Positions 8,537-16,776 of a stretch of DNA of 64,000 nt are shown piece by piece; positions within the stretch are counted from its first letter, which is position 1; each line of letters opens with the position of its first letter. The notes below the pieces were generated by a model, which saw only the letters and a program-made list of their open reading frames with translations, did no database searches and was not told the DNA's origin. Made by a program: the position numbers and the translations under genes. The DNA comes from an uncultured Pedosphaera sp. (lineage in GTDB: Bacteria; Verrucomicrobiota; Verrucomicrobiia; Limisphaerales; Pedosphaeraceae): positions 19,129 through 83,128 of the forward strand of contig CAIXFN010000067.1 of the NCBI GenBank assembly GCA_903918755.1, given 5' to 3'.

Positions 8537-9334
8537 CTATTCGCCACGGGCAGCCCGTAGAAACTCAGCCACCCGTTCCGCCTCCAATGGCTGGTCCCAT
8601 CGGCTATTCTGTTTGCACGCGGAGCCGACGATAAAACCGTCCGCCACTTCCCGAAACTTCCGAATATTGTCCTTATCCACCCCCGAACCCAGGAGCACCG
8701 GCAGTTTCGTCGTCGCTTTGGCCGCCACCACATCTTCCGGCGTGGGTGGGTGGCCGGTTGCCGGACCGGTCACAATCACGGCATCCGCCCGCATGAATTC
8801 CGCTGCGGCGGCCGTTTCCCCCAGCGAAATATCCGCCGTGATCGCATGGGAGGAGTGCTTCTTTTTAATATCCGCCCAGATCTGGATGTGCTCCGCGCCA
8901 ATGTGTTTGCGATAGCGCAGCAACTCGGCCGCGCAGGAATTGATGAATCCTTCGTCAGCCACATGGGCGAACGCAAACCCTTCCACCCGAACCCAATCCA
9001 GCCCGCTGGCGAGCGCCACGGCCACTGCCTCACGGTTGGCCGCCGCCAGGATCTGCATCCCCGTGACGCCCCCGAATTCCGTCTTCACCGCCTGGCCGAT
9101 GATGGCCATGGCGGCGACAATCTCCGGCCCCACGGTTCCGCGCAGATAGGGAACGTCATGCATATTCTCGACCGCCACCCCGTCCATTCCCGCTTCGCGG
9201 TAAATCCGGGCTTCGATCACGGCTTGGGCGACAATCTGGCGCAAGGGCAGCCTCCCTGCCGGCGTCCCGGGCAGGGCCCCGACGTGAATCATCCCAATCG
9301 CCGGGCGGGCTACTTTAAAGAGGTTTGGGTTCAT
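8537..9334 (-). CDS. BtpA/SgcQ family protein
   Basis: A 265-residue TIM-barrel-like protein of the BtpA family, named after a cyanobacterial factor needed for stable photosystem I. In non-photosynthetic bacteria its substrate is unknown, and SgcQ relatives sit in sugar operons. Characteristic stretches are AIGMIHVGALPGTP near the N-terminus, GMDGVAVENMHDVPY, and DAVIVTGPATG followed by LLGSGVDKDNI near the C-terminus. It is first in a three-gene minus-strand operon. A role in photosynthesis is not implied. Confidence 0.85.
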   Translation of the reverse strand: MNPNLFKVARPAIGMIHVGALPGTPAGRLPLRQIVAQAVIEARIYREAGMDGVAVENMHDVPYLRGTVGPEIVAAMAIIGQAVKTEFGGVTGMQILAAANREAVAVALASGLDWVRVEGFAFAHVADEGFINSCAAELLRYRKHIGAEHIQIWADIKKKHSSHAITADISLGETAAAAEFMRADAVIVTGPATGHPPTPEDVVAAKATTKLPVLLGSGVDKDNIRKFREVADGFIVGSACKQNSRWDQPLEAERVAEFLRAARGE

Positions 9335-9441
9335 TCGTTAATGTTATCGTTATCGTTGACAATAAACGAGGCAAGCCTTGACCGGCCTACATTTTGTATG
9401 GTATCTGCTGTACACCACTATTACAAGTGGCCGTGTCTATT

Positions 9442-9900
9442 ATGCGTTGCCCGAAATGCGGCTGTCAGGATGATAAGGTGATCGATTCGCGTGCCTCCCG
9501 TGAGGGCGCCACGATTCGCCGCCGCCGCCAATGCATCGCTTGCGGACATCGATTCACAACTTACGAGGAAGTGGAGCGTGAGGGCCTGATGGTGGTCAAA
9601 CGCGACGGGCGGCGCGAAGAGTTTTCCCGTGAAAAACTGCTATCGGGTCTGCGCAAAGCCTGCCAGAAACGGCCCATCAGCCCGCAGGTCATTGATGATC
9701 TGCTGGAGAAAATTGCGAATGAAATTCAGGACAAATATGACCGGGAAGTGCCCGGCTCGGTCATTGGCGAACGGGTGATGACGGGACTGCGGGAAATTGA
9801 CCAGGTGGCTTACGTTCGCTTTGCCAGTGTGTACCGGCGGTTCCAGGAAGCAACCGACTTCGTGCAGGAAGTCAAAAAGCTGGAGGACAACACCCCATGA
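9442..9900 (+). CDS. nrdR: Transcriptional repressor NrdR
   Basis: Represses ribonucleotide reductase genes according to ATP/dATP levels. With the ATG at 9442 the protein is 152 residues and starts with the standard zinc ribbon MRCPKC..D, then CIACGHRFTTYE (four cysteines), then an ATP-cone domain from about residue 49 (VVKRDGRREEFSREKLL). A longer frame starts at a TTG at 9394, but those 16 extra residues are not part of the family. No nrd genes are visible here, so its targets lie elsewhere. Its last codons overlap the next gene by 4 nt. Confidence 0.95.
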   Translation: MRCPKCGCQDDKVIDSRASREGATIRRRRQCIACGHRFTTYEEVEREGLMVVKRDGRREEFSREKLLSGLRKACQKRPISPQVIDDLLEKIANEIQDKYDREVPGSVIGERVMTGLREIDQVAYVRFASVYRRFQEATDFVQEVKKLEDNTP

Positions 9901-10511
9901 TACTGTTGGCTGAAGACTGTCTCGTGTTCGAAACCGCGAGTGGCGAGGGCGTCCCCTTTTCCGCCGAGATGATTTCGGTGGAGCTGATCGGCGACACCGA
10001 AGGGGCATTTGATCCCGATTTTGTCCGCCACGCCGCTGCCGCTGTCTTCCATTATTTCCGCAACGAGCTGGGGCGCACGACGGTCACCGTCGCCGAATTC
10101 ACCGAAGCGCTGGAGAAAGTCCTCCGCGGTACCCCCCTCGTCAAACCCGACGTGGTCGCCAGTCCCATTGCTCCCCTGCCTCCCGAACCCTCTCCGGGGC
10201 TTACGGCTCCACCCGTATACGCTGAAATGGCTGGCGTGGTCCCCTCGGATCTTTCCCTTTTGGCGGGCGAGACCGGCGAAGGCGGGGAACTGCTCTTTTT
10301 TCCCCGGTTGCGTGACGAACTCCGCGCCCGCCTGCGGCAAACCCCGCAAGTGCTCTGCTTTCAGGGTCTGCGTCCCTGTGTCAAACAACTCGTCGGCACC
10401 CGCCGCTGGTCCCCGCGTTGCCAGGTCCTGCAGGATCAGATCGTGGAATACCTGCGCCATTGCGTTAGTCAGGAATCCGCCGGAGCCCCTTGTTCCCTCA
10501 TGGTCAAATAA
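9897..10511 (+). CDS. Uncharacterised protein translationally coupled to nrdR
   Basis: I do not recognise this 204-residue protein. The start ATG overlaps the nrdR stop (ATGA), with GGAGG 10 nt upstream, so the two are probably co-translated. The N-terminal ~85 residues (MILLAEDCLVFE to ALEKVLRG) look like a small helical domain. A Pro-rich linker follows at about 86-112, then a second conserved-looking part with LLFFPRLRDEL, CFQGLRPCVKQL and a CQVLQDQIVEYLRHCV helix. There is no signal peptide or membrane helix. The helical end TVTVAEFTEALEKVL is faintly like the end of an ATP-cone; this is only pattern matching. Confidence 0.75.
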   Translation: MILLAEDCLVFETASGEGVPFSAEMISVELIGDTEGAFDPDFVRHAAAAVFHYFRNELGRTTVTVAEFTEALEKVLRGTPLVKPDVVASPIAPLPPEPSPGLTAPPVYAEMAGVVPSDLSLLAGETGEGGELLFFPRLRDELRARLRQTPQVLCFQGLRPCVKQLVGTRRWSPRCQVLQDQIVEYLRHCVSQESAGAPCSLMVK

Positions 10512-10538
10512 GCTCTGGACCGCCCTGTCACCCTTGCC

Positions 10539-10877
10539 ATGACCCTCTTTGAAAAAATCATCGCCCGCCAGATCCCGGCTGACATTGTCTATGAGGACGA
10601 TCTAATCCTCGCTTTCCGCGATATCCACCCCCAGGCCCCTGTTCACGTCCTGATCATCCCGAAAATACCTCTGGGCCGAATCGGTTTGGCGACCGCCGAA
10701 CATGAAACACTCCTTGGGCACCTCCTGTTAAAGGCCGCCACGATCGCCCAACAACTTGGGGTAGCGGACTCCGGCTATCGCCTCGTCATCAACAATGGTC
10801 CCAACGCCGGCGAATCCGTTCCGCACCTCCATTGCCACCTCCTCGGCGGTCGCACCCTCACTTGGCCCCCGGGCTAA
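10539..10877 (+). CDS. HIT family nucleotide hydrolase (HinT-like)
   Basis: A 112-residue histidine-triad protein, the usual size for HinT-type purine nucleoside phosphoramidases. The catalytic triad is HLHCHLL near the C-terminus, and DDLILAFRDIHPQAPVHVLI near the N-terminus is typical. It follows the nrdR pair by 27 nt, possibly in the same transcript. It ends about 80 nt before tRNA-Ser. Confidence 0.93.
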   Translation: MTLFEKIIARQIPADIVYEDDLILAFRDIHPQAPVHVLIIPKIPLGRIGLATAEHETLLGHLLLKAATIAQQLGVADSGYRLVINNGPNAGESVPHLHCHLLGGRTLTWPPG

Positions 10878-10956
10878 GTCAGCAAAAATTTCTCTCCCAA
10901 AAACCGCTTGCCATTCCCCGCCGCTCGCCTAGACTGCCCACCGGTCGCCTTGCGCT

Positions 10957-11043
10957 GGAGAGATGGCTGAGTGGCCTAAAGCGCAGGTTTGCTAAACCTG
11001 TGAAGGAGTAATCCTTCCGAGGGTTCGAATCCCTCTCTCTCCG
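10957..11043 (+). tRNA. tRNA-Ser(GCT)
   Basis: Acceptor GGAGAGA pairs with TCTCTCC. The D-arm GGCTGAGTGGCC, anticodon stem CAGGT/ACCTG with loop TTGCTAA (anticodon GCT at 10991-10993), long variable arm GAAGGAGTAATCCTTC and T-arm GAGGGTTCGAATCCCTC are all present. The long variable arm is the class II tRNA-Ser hallmark. The discriminator is G, and CCA is encoded at 11044-11046. Reads AGC/AGT codons. Confidence 0.97.
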
Positions 11044-11229
11044 CCATTTTTTTCCGCCGGTGGCGGCGGCTTTCCCGGCGCACCAATCACTCCTGAGGAT
11101 CGCTTCCATCCCCTTTATCGGCCATCATGGGCAACCCGTTTGGTGCAGACCTTTTCACTTGCAAGGCTCTTTTGCTGTGGTTTTCGCTTGCTCAACCCTC
11201 CAGTTGCGAAAGATTTGCCGGTTTCCACC

Positions 11230-14200
11230 TCACAAAGACAGCAGCAACCGTTTGATCTCCTTCAGTCGGGGCGAGGCACCCTTTTTGCTCAGGCGGGGAA
11301 ATTTACCCCCGATCGTGAGCAAGTCGTTTTGCCGGGTCAGCATCAGTTTGTCCTCTTTAACTTCGACGGAGGTTACCCCTTTTTCCGCCGCCAGGATTTT
11401 CAATTCCCCTACCAATAGAAGCAATTCCACGGCGGCGGGCAGGGGACCAAATCGATCGCGCATTTCCGCGGCCAATCGTTCCAGCGCGGGCTTTTCCGTG
11501 GCTTGCGCCAGTTTGCGATACACCTCGATCCGTCCCCGCGCATCGCTGATATAGGACAACGGCAGGTAAGCCGGCGCCCGCGTCACGGGTCCAGTATTGG
11601 CCCGCTCGTTCGGGTTGGTCTTCGGCTTCGCGACAAAAGTTGCCACTTCTCGCGGAATCTCGATGGTAAAATCCGCCGCCGGCACCGGGGCATCAAAAGC
11701 GGACGGCGCCGTCGGACCGGTTTCCTCCGCGGGATTCAGCGCCAGAAAATCGATCCGCATTTGCACCTCGATCCGCGGTTTGACCTTTTCCCCTTTTAAC
11801 GCAGCGACACTCTGCTTGAGCAATTGGCAATAGAGATCAAAGCCCACCGCCGTGATCTGGCCGCTCTGCTCTGGCCCCAGCATATTCCCCGCGCCGCGAA
11901 TTTCCAGGTCGCGCATGGCAATTTTGAAACCGCTGCCCAGGGTGGAGTATTGCTTCAGCGCCGAGATTCGCTTGCGCGCATCCGCCAGCAGGCCCGCATG
12001 CCGCGGCAGCAACAGGTAGGCGTAAGCCTGGTGTTTGTAACGACCCACCCGTCCCCGCAATTGATAAAGATCGCTCAAACCAAAACGGTCGGCGCGATCG
12101 ATCAGGATGGTGTTGGCATTCGGAATATCCAGCCCGCTTTCAATGATTGTCGTCGAGAGCAGAACATCCGCATCGCCGTTGATAAACTGCGTCATGATCT
12201 CTTCCAGGTGCTCGGGCTCCATCTGGCCGTGCCCCACGATGATGCGGGCGCGCGGTACCAGCGTCCGCAACTTGTCCGCCATCGTCTCGATGGTGCTGAC
12301 GCGGTTGTGCAAGAAGAACACCTGCCCCCCGCGGTTTAGTTCGCGCTGGATGGCATCGCGCACCAACCGCTCGTCATACTGGGCCACAATCGTTTCGACC
12401 GGCAAGCGGTCCTGAGGCGCGGTCTCAATCGTGCTCATGTCCCGCGCGCCCGTGAGCGCCAGGTAGAGCGTCCGTGGAATGGGGGTGGCGCTCAGCGTCA
12501 ACACGTCCACCAGCCGCCGGAGTTGCTTGAATTTCTCCTTGTGTAAAACCCCAAAGCGCTGTTCCTCGTCGATGACCACCAGTCCCAGATCTTTGAAGGC
12601 AATGTCCTTCTGCAACAAGCGGTGCGTGCCGATCACAATGTCCACGCCGCCCAGTGGCAAATCGTGGACCACTTGTTTACGCTCCCGCGGCGTGCGAAAA
12701 CGGGAAAGCAACTCCACCCGCACCGGATAATCCGCCATGCGCTCGCGGAAGGTGTTGAAATGTTGCTGCGCGAGCACGGTTGTCGGCACCAGGATGGCCA
12801 CTTGTCGCCCGCCCATCACCGCCTTGAAGGCCGCGCGAATGGCCACTTCAGTTTTGCCAAACCCCACGTCGCCGCAAATCAACCGGTCCATCGGCTTCGG
12901 CCGTTCCATATCGGCCTTGGCTTCTTGGATCGCTTTCAACTGATCACGCGTCTCCTCGTAAAGAAATGCCCCCTCAAATTCGCGCTGCCAGGCGTTGTCG
13001 GGTGGAAAGGAATGGCCGGGCTGGGACTCGCGCGCCGCTTGAATGGCCAGCAACTCACTGGCCACATCCCGCACTGCCGCTTCCGCTTCGGCTTTTGCCT
13101 TGGCCCAGCGCGTGCCGCCGAGGGTGTTCAGGTGCGGGCGGGCTTTTCCGGCGCCCACATATTTGCTGACGAGGTGCGCCTCCGTGACCGGCACATAAAG
13201 TTTGGGTGCCGTCTGGCCGGGTTCGTGCGGCGCATACTCGATCACCAGGCATTCCTGCCCTGTGTCCCCGGCGGTGGCGTGATCCGCCGGCCGCCGGCCC
13301 GCCGCCAAGGGCAACACCTGCAAGCCCTGGTAACGCCCGATCCCATGCTGCAAATGCACCACGAAATCGCCTTCCTCCAATTCCGTGAAATCAATGTCCA
13401 ACGCTGAACGGGCTGCCTGCGCATGCGGCGATTTCATCCGCCGCGGCCGCTGGACTTTGTAGCGGCCAAAAATCTCCGCATCGGTCACCACCACAAGTTT
13501 GGCCGCGTCCCACACAAAACCGCGACTCAATGCTCCCAGTTGTAAATCCAGCGGAAAATCCGGACCAAACCCGTAATCCCGCCAGATTTCCGCGAACCGA
13601 TCCCGTTCGCCGGCATTATTGCAAAACACCCGTACGGTATAACCCTGGCGCGCCCAACGATGCAGTTGCGCGAAGAATTCCCGCCGCTGGGCTTCCGCAA
13701 TTTGCGGCTCCGGGGCCGTTGGGCCGAGCGGACGGTACGCATCCAGCGAGACCAGTTCCAGCTCTGGCGCCCTGATGGCCGCGGGTTCCGCAGGCGTTTC
13801 CGGGGCTGCCTCATCCGTCTGTACTTCCGCCTCCATGCCCGACTCTGGAAAAGCTTCCCTCGCCAGCTCCGTGACCTCAATAGTAGTCATGCCCTGTTCC
13901 TTCGCTTGGGCTTGAAATTGCTCCCACGGCAGAAAGAACGGATCGCCCGCCGGCACCTGGGTGGCGTATTGGGCCGCGCTCTCCATCAACCGATCCGGTT
14001 CAAAGGCCAGGAGAATCGTTTCCGGTGGCAGGTATTCCAGCAAAGTAGCCAGGGGTGCGGATTGTCCGTCCCGCGACCGCAGAATACCCAACTCACCCCC
14101 GGGGGGCAGTATGATGGATTCTACCGGCTCGCGGGAGATTTGGGTGGCCGGATCAAAATATCGCAGAGATTCCAGTTCATCGCCGAAGAATTCCAACCGA

Positions 14201-14850
14201 ACCGGCCAGGGGCTGGTCAGAGGATAGGCATCTAAAATACCGCCCCGGAGCGCGATCTCCCCCTTTTGCGAAACTTGCGCTTCCGGTTCGTAACCTTGGG
14301 CTTCGAGCCACTCAATCAAATCGAGCGGTTCGATCCGGTCCCCCCGAAATAATACCCGCGTCCGTTCGCGGATGGTGGCTGCCGGGAAGGTGCGTTGGAC
14401 GACCGCGGCCACGCTGGCCAGGATGATTGGCTGCGAAACACCCGTCGCTGTCGGCCTTGCCGCGAGTGCGATCAATACCTCCAGGCGTTCGCTGATGACG
14501 TCCGCATGGGGCAGCTTGGATTCATGCGGGAGGATTTCCCAGGCGGGATAAAACAGCGGTTCCAACTCTTTCGGCGTCGGGGTTTCGGGAGCCGGTGAAG
14601 TTGTCCCGGTCGTCATCCGCAGCCAGGTGGTCAGGTCTTGCTGGAAACTTTCCTGCACCTTGAGGCTTTCCACCACGACGAGCAGCGGCCGGTTCGGAAA
14701 CAACATCCGGAGCAGGGCGGCCATAAACGGTTGGGCGGCCGCTGCCACGCCCGCAAGCGACAACACGCCCCCCGCCGCCACTCGCTGCGCCAATAATTGG
14801 GCTGCGGGGGTCGGCAATAGGCTGGTCAGCAGGTTGTTGCCCTTAACCAT
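11230..14850 (-). CDS. mfd: Transcription-repair coupling factor
   Basis: ATP-dependent translocase that removes RNA polymerase stalled at lesions and recruits UvrA. With the ATG at 14850 it has 1206 residues, somewhat longer than E. coli Mfd (1148). Domains in order: UvrB-like damage-recognition modules (about 1-420), RNA polymerase-interaction domain with GDFVVHLQHGIGRYQG (about 490), helicase motif I GDVGFGKTE (about 660), DEEQ box, SATPIPRTL, the second RecA domain with GRVGRYKHQAYAY, and the C-terminal TRCF domain. The longer frame begins with TTG at 14877. An acidic/Ala-Pro insertion around 340-380 looks like a linker. Confidence 0.97.
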   Translation of the reverse strand: MVKGNNLLTSLLPTPAAQLLAQRVAAGGVLSLAGVAAAAQPFMAALLRMLFPNRPLLVVVESLKVQESFQQDLTTWLRMTTGTTSPAPETPTPKELEPLFYPAWEILPHESKLPHADVISERLEVLIALAARPTATGVSQPIILASVAAVVQRTFPAATIRERTRVLFRGDRIEPLDLIEWLEAQGYEPEAQVSQKGEIALRGGILDAYPLTSPWPVRLEFFGDELESLRYFDPATQISREPVESIILPPGGELGILRSRDGQSAPLATLLEYLPPETILLAFEPDRLMESAAQYATQVPAGDPFFLPWEQFQAQAKEQGMTTIEVTELAREAFPESGMEAEVQTDEAAPETPAEPAAIRAPELELVSLDAYRPLGPTAPEPQIAEAQRREFFAQLHRWARQGYTVRVFCNNAGERDRFAEIWRDYGFGPDFPLDLQLGALSRGFVWDAAKLVVVTDAEIFGRYKVQRPRRMKSPHAQAARSALDIDFTELEEGDFVVHLQHGIGRYQGLQVLPLAAGRRPADHATAGDTGQECLVIEYAPHEPGQTAPKLYVPVTEAHLVSKYVGAGKARPHLNTLGGTRWAKAKAEAEAAVRDVASELLAIQAARESQPGHSFPPDNAWQREFEGAFLYEETRDQLKAIQEAKADMERPKPMDRLICGDVGFGKTEVAIRAAFKAVMGGRQVAILVPTTVLAQQHFNTFRERMADYPVRVELLSRFRTPRERKQVVHDLPLGGVDIVIGTHRLLQKDIAFKDLGLVVIDEEQRFGVLHKEKFKQLRRLVDVLTLSATPIPRTLYLALTGARDMSTIETAPQDRLPVETIVAQYDERLVRDAIQRELNRGGQVFFLHNRVSTIETMADKLRTLVPRARIIVGHGQMEPEHLEEIMTQFINGDADVLLSTTIIESGLDIPNANTILIDRADRFGLSDLYQLRGRVGRYKHQAYAYLLLPRHAGLLADARKRISALKQYSTLGSGFKIAMRDLEIRGAGNMLGPEQSGQITAVGFDLYCQLLKQSVAALKGEKVKPRIEVQMRIDFLALNPAEETGPTAPSAFDAPVPAADFTIEIPREVATFVAKPKTNPNERANTGPVTRAPAYLPLSYISDARGRIEVYRKLAQATEKPALERLAAEMRDRFGPLPAAVELLLLVGELKILAAEKGVTSVEVKEDKLMLTRQNDLLTIGGKFPRLSKKGASPRLKEIKRLLLSL

Positions 14851-14958
14851 GGAAGTGGGTGGCGCCAAGTGACCCAAAAGGTTGCAGGCATGTGGTCAAA
14901 CGTCAAGCGGGCTCGCTTCCGGCTGGTCATGGCCACCGTTTGAACTTACCCTTTCCCC

Positions 14959-15255
14959 ATGACACGTCACTGCCATAAATGCGGTTGGGAATGGTCATTG
15001 GCCGGTTTGCCGGGCCGGAGCGAAAGCTGCCACCAATGCGGCGCGGATCTCCGTGTGTGCCTGAACTGCGTCAGTTACGATGCCCGCGTTGCCCACCAAT
15101 GCCGGGATCGCCGCGCCGAGCCCGATTTCGATAAACACGTCGGCACCTTCTGCGAATATTTCGACTTCAAACGCCGGGATTGGGTACCCACCGAAGTGAA
15201 AAACACCCGGGAGGACGCCGCCCGGGAGAAGTTGAAGAAGTTGTTCGGCGATTAA
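14959..15255 (+). CDS. Small Cys-rich (zinc-ribbon-like) protein
   Basis: A 98-residue protein of unknown function. The first half has three CxxC pairs, HCHKCGWEW, SCHQCGADL and VCLNCVSYD, followed by single cysteines in HQCRDRR and TFCEYFDF. This resembles a double zinc ribbon, or a ribbon plus a second metal site. It is charged, soluble and has a basic C-terminal helix (REDAAREKLKKLF). ATG at 14959. It lies between divergent mfd and convergent cyclophilin genes, so it is likely transcribed alone. A metal-binding adaptor or nucleic-acid-binding role is a guess. Confidence 0.75.
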   Translation: MTRHCHKCGWEWSLAGLPGRSESCHQCGADLRVCLNCVSYDARVAHQCRDRRAEPDFDKHVGTFCEYFDFKRRDWVPTEVKNTREDAAREKLKKLFGD

Positions 15256-15265
15256 ACCCGGCAGA

Positions 15266-16207
15266 TCACTTGCCCACCGGCCGCACCGGCAATGGCACGG
15301 CACTGATATCGATGCGCCCGGCCGGAACGTGATACCACTCATCCCGGCGATTGCGTCGCGATTCCACCAATTGCTGAAACAACACGGTATCGGTCCGCAA
15401 CAACTCCAGCGGGATCCGCTCCGCGACCGGCACATCCGCCACCACCCGCAACGATTTGATGGGCACCCGCTGTTCCGGTCGCTCGTAGAAACCCATCGCT
15501 GCCGTGCCGCGGGGCAGGGTGGTCAATAATTCCATTCCCTGGATCACCCGCCCCAGCAAGGTGACATTGCGATCCAGGTTCCGGGGTGCCTGGCCGATGC
15601 ACACATACAGCTCGGCTCCGCCCCCGCTGTCCAGCGCCACATCCCGGCCGGCACCCACCATGCCGTAAGTGTGGATAAGCCAGGTTCGGCCCGCCTTGGG
15701 ATCGCGGGCGATTGGAAAACCGCTGGCAAAACCCACTTCCGGCGCGTAAACATCCCCATCGGGCAAGCGGGTGAAACCCAGGGAATCCTCCCAAGTCCGA
15801 TCAAATTCCGGTGCGAGCGTGGGGCGCGCCGTTTTGATTTTCCGCGCCAGCGCCGGCTTCTCCGCCTCCGGATCGCCCCATTGCACCACGTAATTCTCCT
15901 GCGCGCGCAAGATGGCCAATCCGTCATAGTAATGCTCGCGGGCCAGGGCTTTCACATTCGCCACATGCTTTGGCGCGAAGGTGGGTGCCAATTCGATGAT
16001 GACCCGCCCGGCGGTCAGGTCCATATAAAGGGTATTCTCCGGGTCCAATTGTCGCCAGTCACCCGGCTTCGACGCCTTCAACAGGTCCGCCATCGTCGGC
16101 GACTTCGGGGTCGCGCTGTCCGCGCCGTGCCCCGTCACAACGCTCATCACGGCCAGCCCGATGGCCACGAATAAAAACCAACCGCCCTGACAAATTGATC
16201 GTTTCAT
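15266..16207 (-). CDS. Secreted cyclophilin-type peptidylprolyl isomerase
   Basis: Predicted periplasmic cyclophilin of 313 residues. The ATG at 16207 begins a clear signal peptide ([20 protein letters not shown]), while the frame upstream of it lacks secretion features. The core is visible in [61 protein letters not shown]. The usual cyclophilin FHRVI segment is altered to [16 protein letters not shown], so catalytic activity may be weak. The C-terminal ~60 residues extend beyond the domain. Divergent from padR at 16384. Confidence 0.85.
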   Translation of the reverse strand: MKRSICQGGWFLFVAIGLAVMSVVTGHGADSATPKSPTMADLLKASKPGDWRQLDPENTLYMDLTAGRVIIELAPTFAPKHVANVKALAREHYYDGLAILRAQENYVVQWGDPEAEKPALARKIKTARPTLAPEFDRTWEDSLGFTRLPDGDVYAPEVGFASGFPIARDPKAGRTWLIHTYGMVGAGRDVALDSGGGAELYVCIGQAPRNLDRNVTLLGRVIQGMELLTTLPRGTAAMGFYERPEQRVPIKSLRVVADVPVAERIPLELLRTDTVLFQQLVESRRNRRDEWYHVPAGRIDISAVPLPVRPVGK

Positions 16208-16316
16208 GGAATTGCTTTCCGATTGGTGGGCGACGTTTCCGCCCCATCGAGTCTGGGTGAATCTTTCGGAATTCCCGTCTCTCCGTCCAGTGAAACCATC
16301 CCTGAAAGATTTTCGT

Positions 16317-16344
16317 TTGACAGAAAAAAAAAGAGGATTAATAT
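16317..16344 (+). promoter_or_regulatory. Candidate sigma70 promoter for padR operon
   Basis: TTGACA (16317-16322) and TAATAT (16339-16344) with a 16-nt spacer lie 40 nt before the padR ATG in an A-rich stretch. Two GTAACA repeats between the -10 and the start could be part of an operator for PadR autoregulation, but no classical ATGT-N8-ACAT palindrome is seen. Confidence 0.5.
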
Positions 16345-16383
16345 ATCCGTAACAGATAGAGTTGTAACAATGATAGATCAACT

Positions 16384-16776
16384 ATGATTTGCCCGTCTTC
16401 CACTCCCAATCCTGCAGAGTTGCTGCCCCTGACCCCGGCGGTCTTCCACGTGCTGCTGGCCTTGGCCGATTCGGAGCTCCATGGTTATGCGATCATGCAG
16501 GAGGTGACCACCACCACCCGGGGTGCGCTCAAACTGGGGCCGGGGACATTATATGGCACTATTAAACGGCTGCTGGCCATCGGCCTGATCGAGGAATCCG
16601 ACCAACGCCCTGATCCGCAACTGGATGACGAGCGCCGTCGTTATTATCGGCTGACGGGTCTGGGGCAACGGACGCTGGCCGCCGAGGTGGCCAGATATGA
16701 AGAGGTCCTGACAGCCACCCGGCGCAAGCGCCTGTTTGCCAATCCCGCGCCGCTGAATACTGGAGGCAATTGCTAA
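16384..16776 (+). CDS. PadR family transcriptional regulator
   Basis: A 130-residue winged-helix regulator. The PadR signature is clear: VFHVLLALADSELHGYAIMQEV followed by LGPGTLYGTIKRLLAIGLIEE and DDERRRYYRLTGLGQRTLAAEV. The effector is unknown. PadR genes like this commonly precede membrane transport genes, including MacB-like permeases, whose expression they repress. Its TAA overlaps the ATG of the next gene (TAATG), so the two are translationally coupled. Confidence 0.92.
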   Translation: MICPSSTPNPAELLPLTPAVFHVLLALADSELHGYAIMQEVTTTTRGALKLGPGTLYGTIKRLLAIGLIEESDQRPDPQLDDERRRYYRLTGLGQRTLAAEVARYEEVLTATRRKRLFANPAPLNTGGNC

